Part shown: in pieces, positions 44,430 to 55,290 of the stretch
How positions within the stretch are numbered: the stretch's first letter is position 1
Layout: each line of letters starts with the position of its first letter
Assembly: GCA_029204225.1 (NCBI GenBank)
Contig: CM055092.1
Location: 99,006,871-99,070,870 of the forward strand
Direction: 5' to 3'
Origin: Diphasiastrum complanatum
Taxonomy: Eukaryota > Streptophyta > Lycopodiopsida > Lycopodiales > Lycopodiaceae
Length of the DNA stretch: 64,000 bases
Program-made: the position numbers and the translations under genes
The notes under the pieces: generated by a model
Database searches by the model: none
What the model saw: only the letters and a program-made list of their open reading frames with translations
What the model was told of the DNA's origin: nothing

Positions 44430-44740
44430 CATATTGGAAACATTCATCTTTATGATATGTAGGGACATCCTAGCCCTTTTCTTGTACTTTTGGACATCTT
44501 GGAGCTCTTGAGACTCCTCCTCAAGTCCTAGCACAATCTCCATCACATCTTGGGGCACCAAAATCGAGTCCATCCTCACCTTCCAAATGTCATAATTGGA
44601 AGTGTTCAATCACTCACTTGACATTAATAGGAAGGAACCTATGGAAGCCATGAAAAGTGAAAAAGATGTCTTGTAATGGATCAGAAGGTGTTGCTTCTCT
44701 CTCAATAATGGATCCTTAAAAGGTGCACTACCCAAACTAA
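44430..44740 (-). pseudogene. Copia gag N-terminus in reversed orientation
   Basis: The minus strand carries MASIGSFLLMSSE, TSNYDIWKVRMDSILVPQDV and HIIKMNVSN. In the left arm this segment has the same direction as the rest of its gag, but here it points against the LTR and the downstream gag. It is therefore a local inversion of about 310 bp relative to the rest of the right arm. Confidence 0.85.
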
Positions 44741-45720
44741 GATGTCTCCACCTGCAAGTAAGGATCTTCAAGCCTCCACGGATCTTTCCTCCACCTGTGT
44801 CCCTAATCTTAATCACAAAGGTAGATAACAAGTGGCCTCAAGTATTCACCACCCAACCATAGCTAGCTAGCACATGCAATCCTGCATCTAGGCTAATCTA
44901 GCACCTCCTTGCTAACCAATAACTAACCACAAGCATACCACCACACACCATACCATACTCAAGATCCAAACCCTACTTATGTCTCATACCATAAGCAAGA
45001 TCCAAACCCTAAGCATACTACACTCAAGAAAACACTCTATACACTAGTAGCCACACTAGAGCATAAGCATAGCAAACAAGAGAGATCTCTCCTCCTCCTC
45101 ATGGGTGCCCTTCTCCTCTCATATAGATGGCAATTGGCACCCTCCAATACACTATGGAGTTCCATGCACAACCAATGAGAAAGAGAGAGGCCTAGAGGAG
45201 TTAAAGAACCTTTATAGGCTTATGGAAGGTCAAGAGACTTCTTCCATAACCTATGACTCTTTGAATGCTTTTCTTATGGGAGTTGGACCCTTTGGAAGGG
45301 CACCCTCCTACTAGGTCCCATTGCCCAAGTTGTGCTTGTATACTTTGGTCCAAGACCAATAAAGTGATATGGTTCAAGGTTGAGGCCCAAGGTTTAGAAA
45401 AATAGCCAAACACCCATGGTAATGATTTTCTAACACCTCACTATATTCCATACCTCTGACCAAGGCATAGACACCTACCTGCCCTTATCCAAGGACACCA
45501 ATACCTTAATATAAAGGCACATACCCTTAATCCTTACGGTATCCCTTATTCAAGGGTAACTTGATTCCATACCTCCGACCAAGGTATAGTTACTTGTATG
45601 CTCTTATCCAAAGGCACCTACCCTTAATTGTAAGGGTACCCCTTATCCAAGGGTAACTTGCCATTTAGTCCCCAACACTAAATGGACACATAGGGGTCAC
45701 TGAAGTACTGCTAGTTACAT
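44741..45720. other. Non-coding stretch without counterpart in the left arm
   Basis: About 980 bp between the inverted gag segment and the gag C-terminal part. A 69-codon frame (45105-45314) shows no known domain. A tandem repeat (45445-45665) is the only recognised structure. Confidence 0.5.
45445..45665. repeat. Two-copy tandem repeat, about 118 bp
   Basis: CCATACCTC(T/C)GACCAAGG starts at about 45449 and 45567. Each unit contains CCCTTAT(T/C)CAAGGG-type inverted repeats and ends in CCTTATCCAAGG. Confidence 0.85.
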
Positions 45721-45729
45721 AGGTATGTA

Positions 45730-46220
45730 ACAGAGGTGAAGAGGCTTTCTTCACAAAAGACAAATCCAAAGGCAAAGGTAAAGGCAAAGGCAAAGGCAAA
45801 TAGTCCAAAGGTGGTAACTCAGATCATGATGATCACTCTTCCTCCTCCTCTTCTTTTAGAAAAAAATATAAGTCAAAGTTCAAGAAGGACAAATCAAAGG
45901 AGGAGAGTGATGAGGAGTCATCACAAACAAGTTGCAAATCCAACAATAAGTGCTACTTTTGTGGTAAGAATGGGTATTTTGCTTCTAATTGTTACAAGAA
46001 GAAAGAGCTTAAGAGGGATGGTGATGTGGTAGCAAGTGGGACTAGATGTGGTAATATTTCAAGATTGATGTTAATCCTTGTGGACGTGTGGCCAAGAGGA
46101 ACTTGGATCATCTCAAGGAGGAGAAGGCAAGTAATCTACCTCAACCTGTGTTCCAAGATGGTAAGGCTCATGAAGATGGTGCTTTGGCAAAAACACATGG
46201 AGAGTTATTATTTCATGTGA
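45730..46220 (+). pseudogene. Chimeric Copia gag, basic region and zinc knuckle (right arm)
   Basis: It opens with GEEAFFTKDKSKGKGKGKGK, close to element A's basic region and unlike the left arm, then after about 45860 continues as the left-arm gag does: SKEESDEESSQTSCKSNKK and the knuckle CYFCGKNGYFASNC, followed by KRDGDVVASGTRCGN. A stop and a frameshift lie at the changeover. The sequence suggests recombination between two Copia families. Confidence 0.75.
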
Positions 46221-46377
46221 CTTATTACTTAAAGAATTCAATTGGAGGTATCTCCTATCAAAGGTACTTGATATGAAGATTGCAATAATCGATACTTTGG
46301 GGATCTTTAGAGCCATATGCTTTGTCAACATTCATTTGAAAGTAAGGAATAAGGAGGATCTAATCTCAATCTAGAGG

Positions 46378-46867
46378 ATGATGGTAGGATTTTCAAATCT
46401 ACCAAAAATCCAAGTGTATGATGGAGATTTGTCAAGGCTTGAGGAGGAGGCTTCTCAACACAAGGTTTTATGGAGATATTCAAGAGTCAAGGCCGAGTCT
46501 ATGTGGCTCACTTTTCATGGCAAAGAGGGGCAAGTTTCAGGTGGTATCTACTCCAACATTCACTTTTGCTTCTCTTCCATTATTTGATATACCATCTTGG
46601 TTTATTGAGATTTCTACATCTCAAAGTTCAAGTAAGGCAATACTAGTTTAGTATGATGCTTATTATATGGACATATTCATTGTCATTGATGGCTTAGATA
46701 TGTTTCCAAATCATTTTGAAAGAAAGTGGTTGTCTCATCAAATGTGTGCTCTTGGATCTAGTAAGAGCAAGAATGAGTTTGTTACTCATAGTGTGAAAAA
46801 TCATGTTTTTACATGTTTTGAGGCAATTCGTAAACTTCTCTTAAGATTAAGTGAAACATCCTTGTAG
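46378..46867 (+). pseudogene. Unidentified ORF, right arm copy
   Basis: Homologous to 8942-9400. It starts MMVGFSNLPKIQVYDGD, keeps LWRYSRVKAESMWLTFHGKEG, then a frameshift near 46560 moves the rest (ASLPLFDIPSWFIEIS, IVIDGLDMFPNHFE) to another frame. It ends FEAIRKLLLRLSETSL, a C-terminus the left copy lacks. The family is not recognised. Confidence 0.4.
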
Positions 46868-46919
46868 TCTAGGTCGAATTTTAACTCAGGGTCAAATACT
46901 GGCTCGAGTGAAATTTGAA

Positions 46920-48180
46920 TTCTTCTTCATCATTCCAGCCAAAGCAGAACCTATTCTACAAATATTGTAAGAGGATTGGCCATCTCATGGAGAATTGCAG
47001 AATACTCAAGTACACCAATGAAAAGAAGATGCAGTCCCAACAACAAGCAAATGCTGCCTCAACCAGTTACTCGCTCTAGCATGAAGAGAAAGATGAAACT
47101 ACATTTTTGACCAAAGTCGAAGAGCAACAGGATATCGATTCCTGGTATTTGGACTCAGGTGCAACACAACACATGACTCATGATCAAGACTGGTTCCATG
47201 ACTACAAGTCATACACCCATTCTAGAGTTGTGCAACTTGGAGACAACTCAACTCATTCCATTGCGGGTGAAGGAACAGTCAGAACCAAATTCTCGAAAGG
47301 TGATGTAATGTTTTTGTCCAATGCTCTTCACATTCCAAATCTAACCAAAAACTTGCTCTCAGTTAGCAAAATCACAGATTCAGGTCAGAGGGTCGAATTT
47401 GATAGACAAGGCTGCACTATTCTTGACGAATCTAGAAAAAATTTTGCTTTTAGTAGAAGATGTGGCAATTTGCACAAACTCAGTTACTCCTATTCTACAA
47501 GTAGTCAAGCTCTTTTTACTACTACTTCTGATTCAAATAATATGTCATAGATTAGGCCATTTAAATTCTAGTTGTAATCAGCAAATGTTAAAACAAAACT
47601 TAGTACAAAATTTACCCTTCATTAGCAAATCCAATACTCCATGTAAAAGCTATATTTCCAGCAAGCATGTTAGAAGTTCAATCATTTCAGATCCAGAATA
47701 TATTTCTAAAAATTTGCTAGATCTTGTACTCATGGACATTTGTGGTCCTATGTAGACCAGTTCCACAAGAGGAGTTGTCTATTTGTTGATTATTATTGAT
47801 GACTTCTCTCAAAGGACTAACATATTTCTTGAAGAACAAATCCAATACTCTCAAGTTCTTTATGCAGTTCAAGGCATCATCAGAAAAATCGACCCAGAGA
47901 AGAATCAAAGCTTTTATACTCAGATGCAGAGGGAGTATTTATCTCCAACAAACTCAAAGACTTCTACAAGGCAACCGGAATACAACAACATTTTACAACA
48001 AGCTCACCTCAGTTAAATGGTGTAGCTAAATGGAAGACTCAGTCACTCATTAAAAGTGCAAGGAGCATGTTGGCCCGTGCATCTCTTCCAAAGAAGTTCT
48101 GGGCAGAAGTTGTTACTACAACAACCTACCTTCAAAATTGATCCATTTCAGAGGCCCTGAATGGAAAGACACTTTATCAG
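46920..48180 (+). pseudogene. Copia zinc knuckle, protease and integrase remnant (right arm)
   Basis: Mirror of 7600-8850. A protease frame (47107-47550) contains DSWYLDSGATQHMT and NLTKNLLSVSKITDSGQ. Integrase pieces follow in other frames with IIDDFSQRT near 47790 and a QQLNGVAKWKTQS-like stretch near 48015. It stops at 48180, where Gypsy sequence begins. Stops and frameshifts throughout. Confidence 0.88.
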
Positions 48181-48479
48181 GTGCATCCGACGACTTGAAT
48201 CCAACATTCCATTCCATTTGCATCCCACATTTTTGCAACTGACACCACAAAAATTTTCGAAAAAATAAAACCCATACCATAAGGAAGCCCTTTTCATACT
48301 AAGTCTCCCCTTGCCTTCCTTACAAAAACCCTTAACAAATCCAAAAAACACCAAAAACACCAAAAATCAGAACACACCGAAAAAGAAAAAAAGCAAAGCC
48401 CAAAAAAAAACAAAAATCCAAAAACACCAGAAACACATACACAACACAAAATAAACACACCAGTATCCAATGGACCAAC

Positions 48480-50250
48480 AAAAATATCCTAAAATCCCAG
48501 GAGATGATCCATACGAGGTAAGGTCCCCTACAATTGAACAAATCTGACATCATACATTCTACCGAATGTGGTCCCAACTCCAAGAGCCATGCACAAACCC
48601 ATTCGAGGAACAAGAACCCGATAGAGCTGAGTCCTCAAGCGCACGACCCCATTTTTATGCTGCTGAACCCTCACAGGACAGAACCAACATTAATGGTGCT
48701 TCTGCTACCCACAGTGCTCATCTTGAGAAATGTACACCCAAGCTAGATCTACCAAAGGTTGATGGTAGTTTGGCCCCTCAACAATTTTTGCAAATCTTTG
48801 AGAATACATGTGATGTGTATGGCAAAACATCTCCCGCTGCTATGGTCCAACTATTTTCGATGACCATGATCGCTACAGCACGCGATTGGTTTTTCAACCT
48901 TGATCATGAAGATAAGATAGACTAGTCAATTCTAAAAGAGTCCTTTATCACACGCTTTAAGCCCTTTCGCTTAATAGAGAGCCCTTTTGTCAAATTGAGT
49001 AAGATCAAGATGGCGAAAGATGAACGTGTATGAGACTATATCGAGCGTTTCAAATGCCTCAAAAGTCAAGTACAAGAACAGCCCTTTGAACAAATGCTCA
49101 GCATATGGTTCTTAGTCGGCCTTCCAAGTGGATTAGACTCGAGCTTAAATCTAGTGATGAATATATGAGCCTAAGGTTAGCTATGTCTGATGCCATCAAA
49201 GAAGAAGACGAGGGATCAGATGTTGATGAATCCAGAGAAAGGAGAACACCACGTGCTCTTGTCCATGAGTCAAAGGCGATCGAGGACACTCGAGATCAAC
49301 TTTGGAAATCCCAGTTGGAGTTGCTTAATAAGAAACACCAACTACAAATGGAGAAACTCACCAATGAGTTTCAAACTACCTTGAAGTCTATCCAAAGCAA
49401 TATGCCTGGTCATCCAAACACTTCACAGGTACCTTATAGATGAAAACCAATATGGTGCCCACACTTCAGGGCTATGCATCATGCTGACGCTTGTCCTTCA
49501 TATCAACCTATCCACACACATACGGTACATTCTTTGACTTATCCCGAATATCCATATGAAATTCTAGAACCATTAGTCATACAAGATGGCTATGCCGTTA
49601 TACAAGGGCCATTGAACAAATGGATGTTTCATCTATGGAAAAACTAGCCACTTCATGGTTGATTGTCCAGTCAAGACCAAGTACCATGCTGAGTGTCCCG
49701 ACTGTGTCAGAAAACACAGTTTCAAAGACCATCCGAAACAACCAACTAAGATCCTACCTACCTCTCACGTCAGTTATGAATCGCAATAGGATCCTCACGA
49801 CAACCACATGAGCACCATAGCAACCAACAGTTAATCTTGCTGCTCAATCGAGAAGTTTCTTGTAAACTTCTACAATACCGCACAATACACCAGCTCCATA
49901 ATGCAAAAAGACAATATGAAATGAGTCCTTGTCGAAAGAAAGCGAAACCGATATTCCATCATCTGCTACAATGTCCAACCACTAGCAACCTCCACAGAGA
50001 ATTGACAGTTTTTCTCCCCTTATACAACTTCAAATCTATTTTTCTTTCCACATGCTGATAAGATTTCCAATGCGCCAATACACAATAAATCTAGGATTCA
50101 AAAATCAAGATAGAGATTTGGTTCTAAATCTCTTGCTCATAGAGGTACTCTAGACATAGTACCTCAACCATACCTGCATCTCAAGCTATATCTTACAACA
50201 TCTGCTATCAATGATGGTAGATTTCAGTATCACCAACCCTGCCTTGTTTT
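48480..50250 (+). pseudogene. Gypsy gag (right arm insertion)
   Basis: Starts near MDQQKYPKIPGDDPYE (48471). The 48566-48925 frame contains DLPKVDGSLAPQQFLQIFENTCDVYG, MTMIATARDWFFNLDHEDKID, followed by ESFITRFKPFRLIESPFVKLSKIKM and a VRDYIERFK-type block, the Retrotrans_gag core. The 49105-49443 frame is charged and coiled-coil-like. Knuckle traces (ICGKTSHFMVDCPV-like) lie near 49640. It is related to 31090-31800. Many stops. Confidence 0.78.
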
Positions 50251-50277
50251 GACAAGGGCAAGTGAGAGTAAATCTCC

Positions 50278-50645
50278 TTACTCTACAAACAATGGAGTAT
50301 TGCAATTCCCATTCTCCATAGTGAGAAGATAGAAACTTTTTGGAGCCTCAAGGAGAAACTCGAGTTTTCTCTCATTGTATGGTGATTCCTCTATTTTTCC
50401 AATGAAACTCAGCTTTGGCACTTTGTAAACACTGTTTACAGGCCGTACTACAGCCTTATTTCCACACATGTGGAGTTGGATTATACTAATTGATCAATGC
50501 TCTGATTGTCGCTACTTGTTTTCTATCAAGCTGCTCAACTAGATCTTGTTTTCTGATGACTAGTTTCTGATAAATTATTTAACAAGCACACAATCAACCT
50601 TGTGGATCATTCAAAGATCCATTTATGGTCCTTAGTACTATATTT
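50278..50645 (-). repeat. Partial LTR, relative of the solo LTR at 41705
   Basis: Reverse complement matches about the first half of 41705-42394, including the GTTTACAGGCCGTACTACAGCC block and the start near TAGTACTAAGGACCATAAATGG. The outer end differs. Confidence 0.8.
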
Positions 50646-50649
50646 TTAG

Positions 50650-53009
50650 AAGTTGGTCGCTAAACATTGATAGTGCTACCTCCTCAGACTTAGTGGCCTT
50701 CTCAAGTCTCACATGCCTATCACTCTCTTGCATCCACACTTATGTAAATTATCAATATTGATTAATGCAATTTTTGTTCGACATGTGCCATACAGTTCTC
50801 ACTCTATAACGTTTGTTTATTTCATTGTTTCTCTTCACCTATTTTGTGTGATTGATTTTTGCATGAGGAATAGCTACTACACGAGAGTCTTTTGTGGAGC
50901 ATCTTCAAAACGCATTTTCATTCATCTATCCATCTTCAAATCCCCTTGTACAGTAGCTGGGATTTTTGAGAAATATGAGAAACCCATGTCAAGTTAGAGT
51001 TGATTCCTATATCTCATTGTCATATTAATCTTTGAGTCAACTTCAGCAAGATCGAAACAAATTTAGTTATAATTTGTTCAATCTTTAGTCCAGTCACATG
51101 TTCAACGTGTTTTCAATTACGTGTTAAACACACCGATCCAATCTTGAGCATGTACAGTTACCACTAACAACATCCCCACCAACAGATCTTGGAGAGGGGA
51201 GAGTGGATTTGCTTGGATCCACTGGAGCAGTCACGCTGCCAACAACAACATCAGCAAGATCGACAGCCAAGGTCACAAGTCAAATATGAAAAAGACAAGG
51301 CTAAGAAGACAGATGGGCAATTCAAAGAGACTCAATCAGAAGAAGTACCCTAGTCACGAACGAGGATCCTTCAGAAAGAGAAACACAAGCATTGGAAAAT
51401 CAATCTCCTTCAACCGATATCTTGCCATACTTTTGCACCCATACTCATGCCTATCGTTCACACCATCTACCGATGACACCACCTCCACCCTACCTTCCAT
51501 CTGTTTGTTTATCATCATTTCACTGTTCTTCTGAGAAATCCCTAGTTTTTTATACTTACTGAAGCAGCTGATAGATCATTGCAAATGTCCTACGGAGACC
51601 AACTAGCACCTACAATGGTTGATCAGCCAAACACAGATCTAAGAAGCAGGCAAAACTGCTAGAAGACATAAAGAAATTAAGCAAAGAAGGTGAGGAGAAA
51701 AGGACAAATCTTAAAAAATAGATAAGTAAGATCAATCTTGATCAAAAGAAACTCTTTGGAGCAATTATAGTTGAATCCCCTCCTATGAAGCCCAAAGAGA
51801 TCCAAAAGTAACGAACCCAGCAAGTGGTGGTCAAAGCTCGACATTTCAAGGTTCCAAGGTTGCAACTGTAGAACTATCAGTTCTTTCACCTTCCACCGAG
51901 CCTTCATCATGTTTCCTTACCATTACCAAACCATCCACCCAAATCTGTTCCTACCACCAATTTTTGAGGATGAGTCCATCCCCTTGAGACTGATAGTCGA
52001 AGTTTGTGTAACTTGAAAATCAAAGGTTTTCCTTGAGACTGGAACTTCAACTGAGAAGAACCATGGAAACACCCAGAAGCAAATGGAAGATACAGACCTC
52101 CCAAAAGTTAGTACCTGCCAAAAAACCAAAGATGAAACCGTCAATGGTAGATACAAGTGACAAAACAAAGTATCACATGGAAAGCACTCGAGCTTGCAAG
52201 CTGTGAAGCTGCTGAGAGCTCTCCAATTTTGAGAATGTCAACCACCTATAGCAATAAAACATTTTGATCCGATTGCGGAAATTTGTGAAATACAAATTTT
52301 GTGATAAAGACTGGCGACAAAAAGCACTTGATTTTATGTAAGCGAACGAGGATCTACGCTTTTCCAAGTGTCGATCGAAGACGCCAATGCGAAAGTGGAG
52401 TGACATCGTCCAATATGAGTTGCAGTGGGTCATGCAACACATTAGGGGTGGGATGATGTTGGCTGATTTTGACAAATCTCCAAGATACTCAGACAGAGCA
52501 ACTCGAGAGCACCTCTCACCCTAGACTTAGGAGGTCCCTGAGAAGACGAGACTAATGAAGACTAAGAGCCAAGTATGAGAGCCGAGAAATGCTAGTTAGG
52601 AATGACAAGCAAGAATAGTGTAAGCCTCATGGTAAATCCCAAAACATGGAATGACCATGTAGGAACTACTATTACTAGGCTAATGTAATAAATGCAAATA
52701 GACCCCTCTTAAAGAAAGTAGAGTGAGCCACCTTTTGATGGTGACCTCTAGTGGAGCGCATCATTCCACTTGTAATTTGTAAAATGCGGAAATTCCACTA
52801 GGATGCCACCTAAGGAGCTCTCTTGCTTATTTAAGAGACTCTCTCTTTGTGAAGAGGAGCTTTTTGTGTATTGTATCCACTCCATGCTGAAATGAGAAGA
52901 GCCTTCACGAGTTTGGTGCATTCATTGAGTCCTTGATCATGCTTGTTTCTTGAGTGATGCATTCATGATCTTGCCCTTCCCCCCTTTATGTGTGGTTGTG
53001 GATTGTAGA
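50650..53009. other. Degenerate sequence, probably Gypsy-derived
   Basis: No frame over 100 codons carries a known domain. A Gln/Lys-rich plus-strand stretch at 51230-51350 recalls Gypsy gag-pol linkers. GCTTATTTAAGAGACTC near 52835 is TATA-like and is followed by leader-like sequence, so 52560-52990 may be an LTR. Present only in the right arm (no counterpart at 7380-7600). Confidence 0.35.
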
Positions 53010-53615
53010 GTGGATTAGATTTGTTGCTTTCCTAGAGTGGGTTACTTTTCTTTTCTTGTTTGTGAAATAATATAGGAACCAACATTCAAGTAAACTAAAT
53101 AGGCTAGAAATGTGGTATAAATCTTGCATATCCTCCAACATTCTAGTTTTGATGTTCTTGGGATGTCCAAGAATCAAAAGACTGGTTGGTTTCTTGATTC
53201 TTGGACTTCTAAAATTTTGTAGATTAGTTCTTCTTTCAGCTTTGTGGATTAATGCAAGTGTAGCTCAGTTCTAGTAAAGTGTAGGATCTGATTCAGTTCG
53301 TTTTTAGATTAGGTAGTTGTAGAATCAATTGAATGTTCATTTGGACTGCATCCTGATCTGTAAATGAATGCTCATGGCTTGCATCTCTGTTTGAATGTGA
53401 GTGTTTTCAAGAGAGAATGACCCTGAGTTGTCCTCTGACAGACAGGACATTATACTACAAAGATATTCAATTAGTTTCTGCCAGACTTGAGCATTGTAAC
53501 AAATAAGAAAATAGACAAGTAATGCCCAAACGAGCCTTGTAACAGGCAAGAAATAGTTTTGAAGAAGAAGCAAAGAAATAACCAACAGATCCTCTAGAGT
53601 AGAGGATCTGTCAAC
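53010..53615. repeat. Non-coding repeat unit, right arm end
   Basis: Mirror of 6762-7380, including the hairpin (53166-53177 with 53194-53205). The match ends at GTTGACAGATC (53615). Confidence 0.8.
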
Positions 53616-54360
53616 AAGAAGATCGAATCGATCCAGACAGCCTCCTTCACGATTCGTGGATGATCCGGCCTGCTACTTTGTGCAGGAACTCAACACTATT
53701 CCAGAGGCAAAGTCAACTATTGATGCTGACTAGTGCAGGACAGAAGATGACACCAAACTTGCACTTCGAAATGAGAATGTTTTCTAGCTGAACTTGGTAG
53801 ACTCGCATATCTACTTTAAGTTTATATCAGATCTTTCTATTATCACTGCTCATTATGTAGATGAGTTTTATTACTCAATAACAATTTGAACTCAATGAAG
53901 GATCTAAAATGCATGTTAGCACTGGAGTACATTTTTTGAATCCGGCCTAGTAGACTGATTTCCATCAGTCAACAAAAAGCCGGCCCATCAGCCAACATTC
54001 TACACAGATGTAGATTGGATAGAAAGTATTGACACTAGAATATCAACTTCTGGATTTATGTTCAATCAAGGTCCAATCTCATGTAACAGCTAGACCTCAG
54101 TAACATTATCCTCCACCGAGTCAGATTTTATAGCTTGCACACATTCTACCAAGGAGGCGATTTGACTAAAGAACCATCTTGTAGATACCAATTTTATTCA
54201 GTCACATATGACATTTATCTACTATGACAACCAAATCACAAGGATAATTTCTTTGGTTTACTATAGGACAAAGTTTATGGCAGCAGATTACTTTGCCATG
54301 GATTACCAACTCAGATTTAACAATTTATTAAATCTGAAGATAAAAAATTTTTAAGATCCA
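53612..54360 (+). pseudogene. Copia linker and RNase H remnant
   Basis: DLSTRRSNRSRQPPSRF near 53610 recalls the Arg/Pro linker before RT. RT itself is absent. RNase H traces follow: TSGFMFNQGPISC, SSTESDFIACTHSTKEAI, YYDNQ (54040-54240), in one frame with several stops. The catalytic Glu context (SSTEAEY) is kept as SSTESDF. It ends just before a polypurine tract. Confidence 0.85.
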
Positions 54361-54362
54361 CA

Positions 54363-54375
54363 TCAAGGGGGAGAG
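54363..54375 (+). other. Polypurine tract and start of a 3' LTR
   Basis: ATCAAGGGGGAGAG is followed by TTGGAATTC, the usual plant Copia arrangement. The LTR would start near 54376 and is interrupted by element E at 54536, resuming at 58753. Its other end is not resolved. Confidence 0.75.
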
Positions 54376-54535
54376 TTGGAATTCTATCCTCAAGCCCAAT
54401 TCCATTAGGTAATGAACATCCTGAACAACCTGTTTATACTTATTCTTGAAAAACTACAAAAATAGAGGGGGCATGATTTTTACTTGAAGATAAAAAAAAT
54501 TTGGTATCAAAATTTTTCGACGCAAGACTATTTTT

Positions 54536-55272
54536 TGTTGAATTTCACACGTGTGGACTGTCCACTACATGTACTTGTGATCTCCTAAGGTGTGTAGATG
54601 CACCAAGATCAAGACTAGATTGAGATTCAAGATCAATCTTGATTCCTATGGCAAAAACACACTACTACATGCATTCAATCACTTCCAACTCTCACTCACA
54701 CGTGTGGGAAGTATTCAAAAAATAATCTAAGTAAAAACAAGCTGCTCTCCTCGGGTAGAGAGAGAAAATGCATCAAGAGCTCTCGGGTAGAGAGAGAAAG
54801 CTAGAAATCCAATAACTCACAAAATCCATGAAATCACCAAATCAATTGATTTCAAAATGAGGAGTACAATGATACTAGTAGGTCCACGAGCTACCACTAT
54901 GCTTAACTATGATTGGACCACATTTTGTCACCTCTTGATCCTATTGGATCATTGATCTACGCACCTCTTAATTCTATTGGACTATATTCAAGCACACCTC
55001 AATTTCCTATTGGACCTCACAAGGTTCCACCTCTATATCCTATTGGACCTCTTGGAATTCATCAAACAAAAACTTTACACTTGTCTACACTCTAATTAGC
55101 AAGTGTTTAGCCTCTTACTCTATTTTGGCTCAATAGTGGCATTACAAGTGGAAATGCATAATTTGCCATCTATGCCAAATTTATTCCTATCAACATCCTA
55201 CACCTAGATGCTTGATGTAAAAAACATAAGACCCCTATATCTAACATAGATAATCTTTTTCAATTCTTCACA
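54536..55272 (-). repeat. 3' LTR of element E
   Basis: 737 bp, TG...CA, in exact register with 58016-58752 (offset 3480). Confidence 0.97.
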
Positions 55273-55284
55273 CTCCTCCTAAAA
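55273..55284 (-). other. Polypurine tract of element E
   Basis: The minus strand reads TTAGGAGGAGTG next to the 3' LTR. Confidence 0.8.
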
Positions 55285-55290
55285 AATTAT

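Noticed and set aside
45105-45314. 69-codon plus-strand frame
   Set aside because: Short, without domain or counterpart in the left arm, and in sequence of unclear origin.
52173-52475. 100-codon minus-strand frame and an opposing plus-strand stretch
   Set aside because: Neither shows a known motif, and both lie in degenerate Gypsy-like DNA.
53337-53585. 82-codon minus-strand frame similar to 6624-7019
   Set aside because: The similarity is explained by the inverted repeat unit. It contains no recognised domain, and neither copy has a credible start or context.
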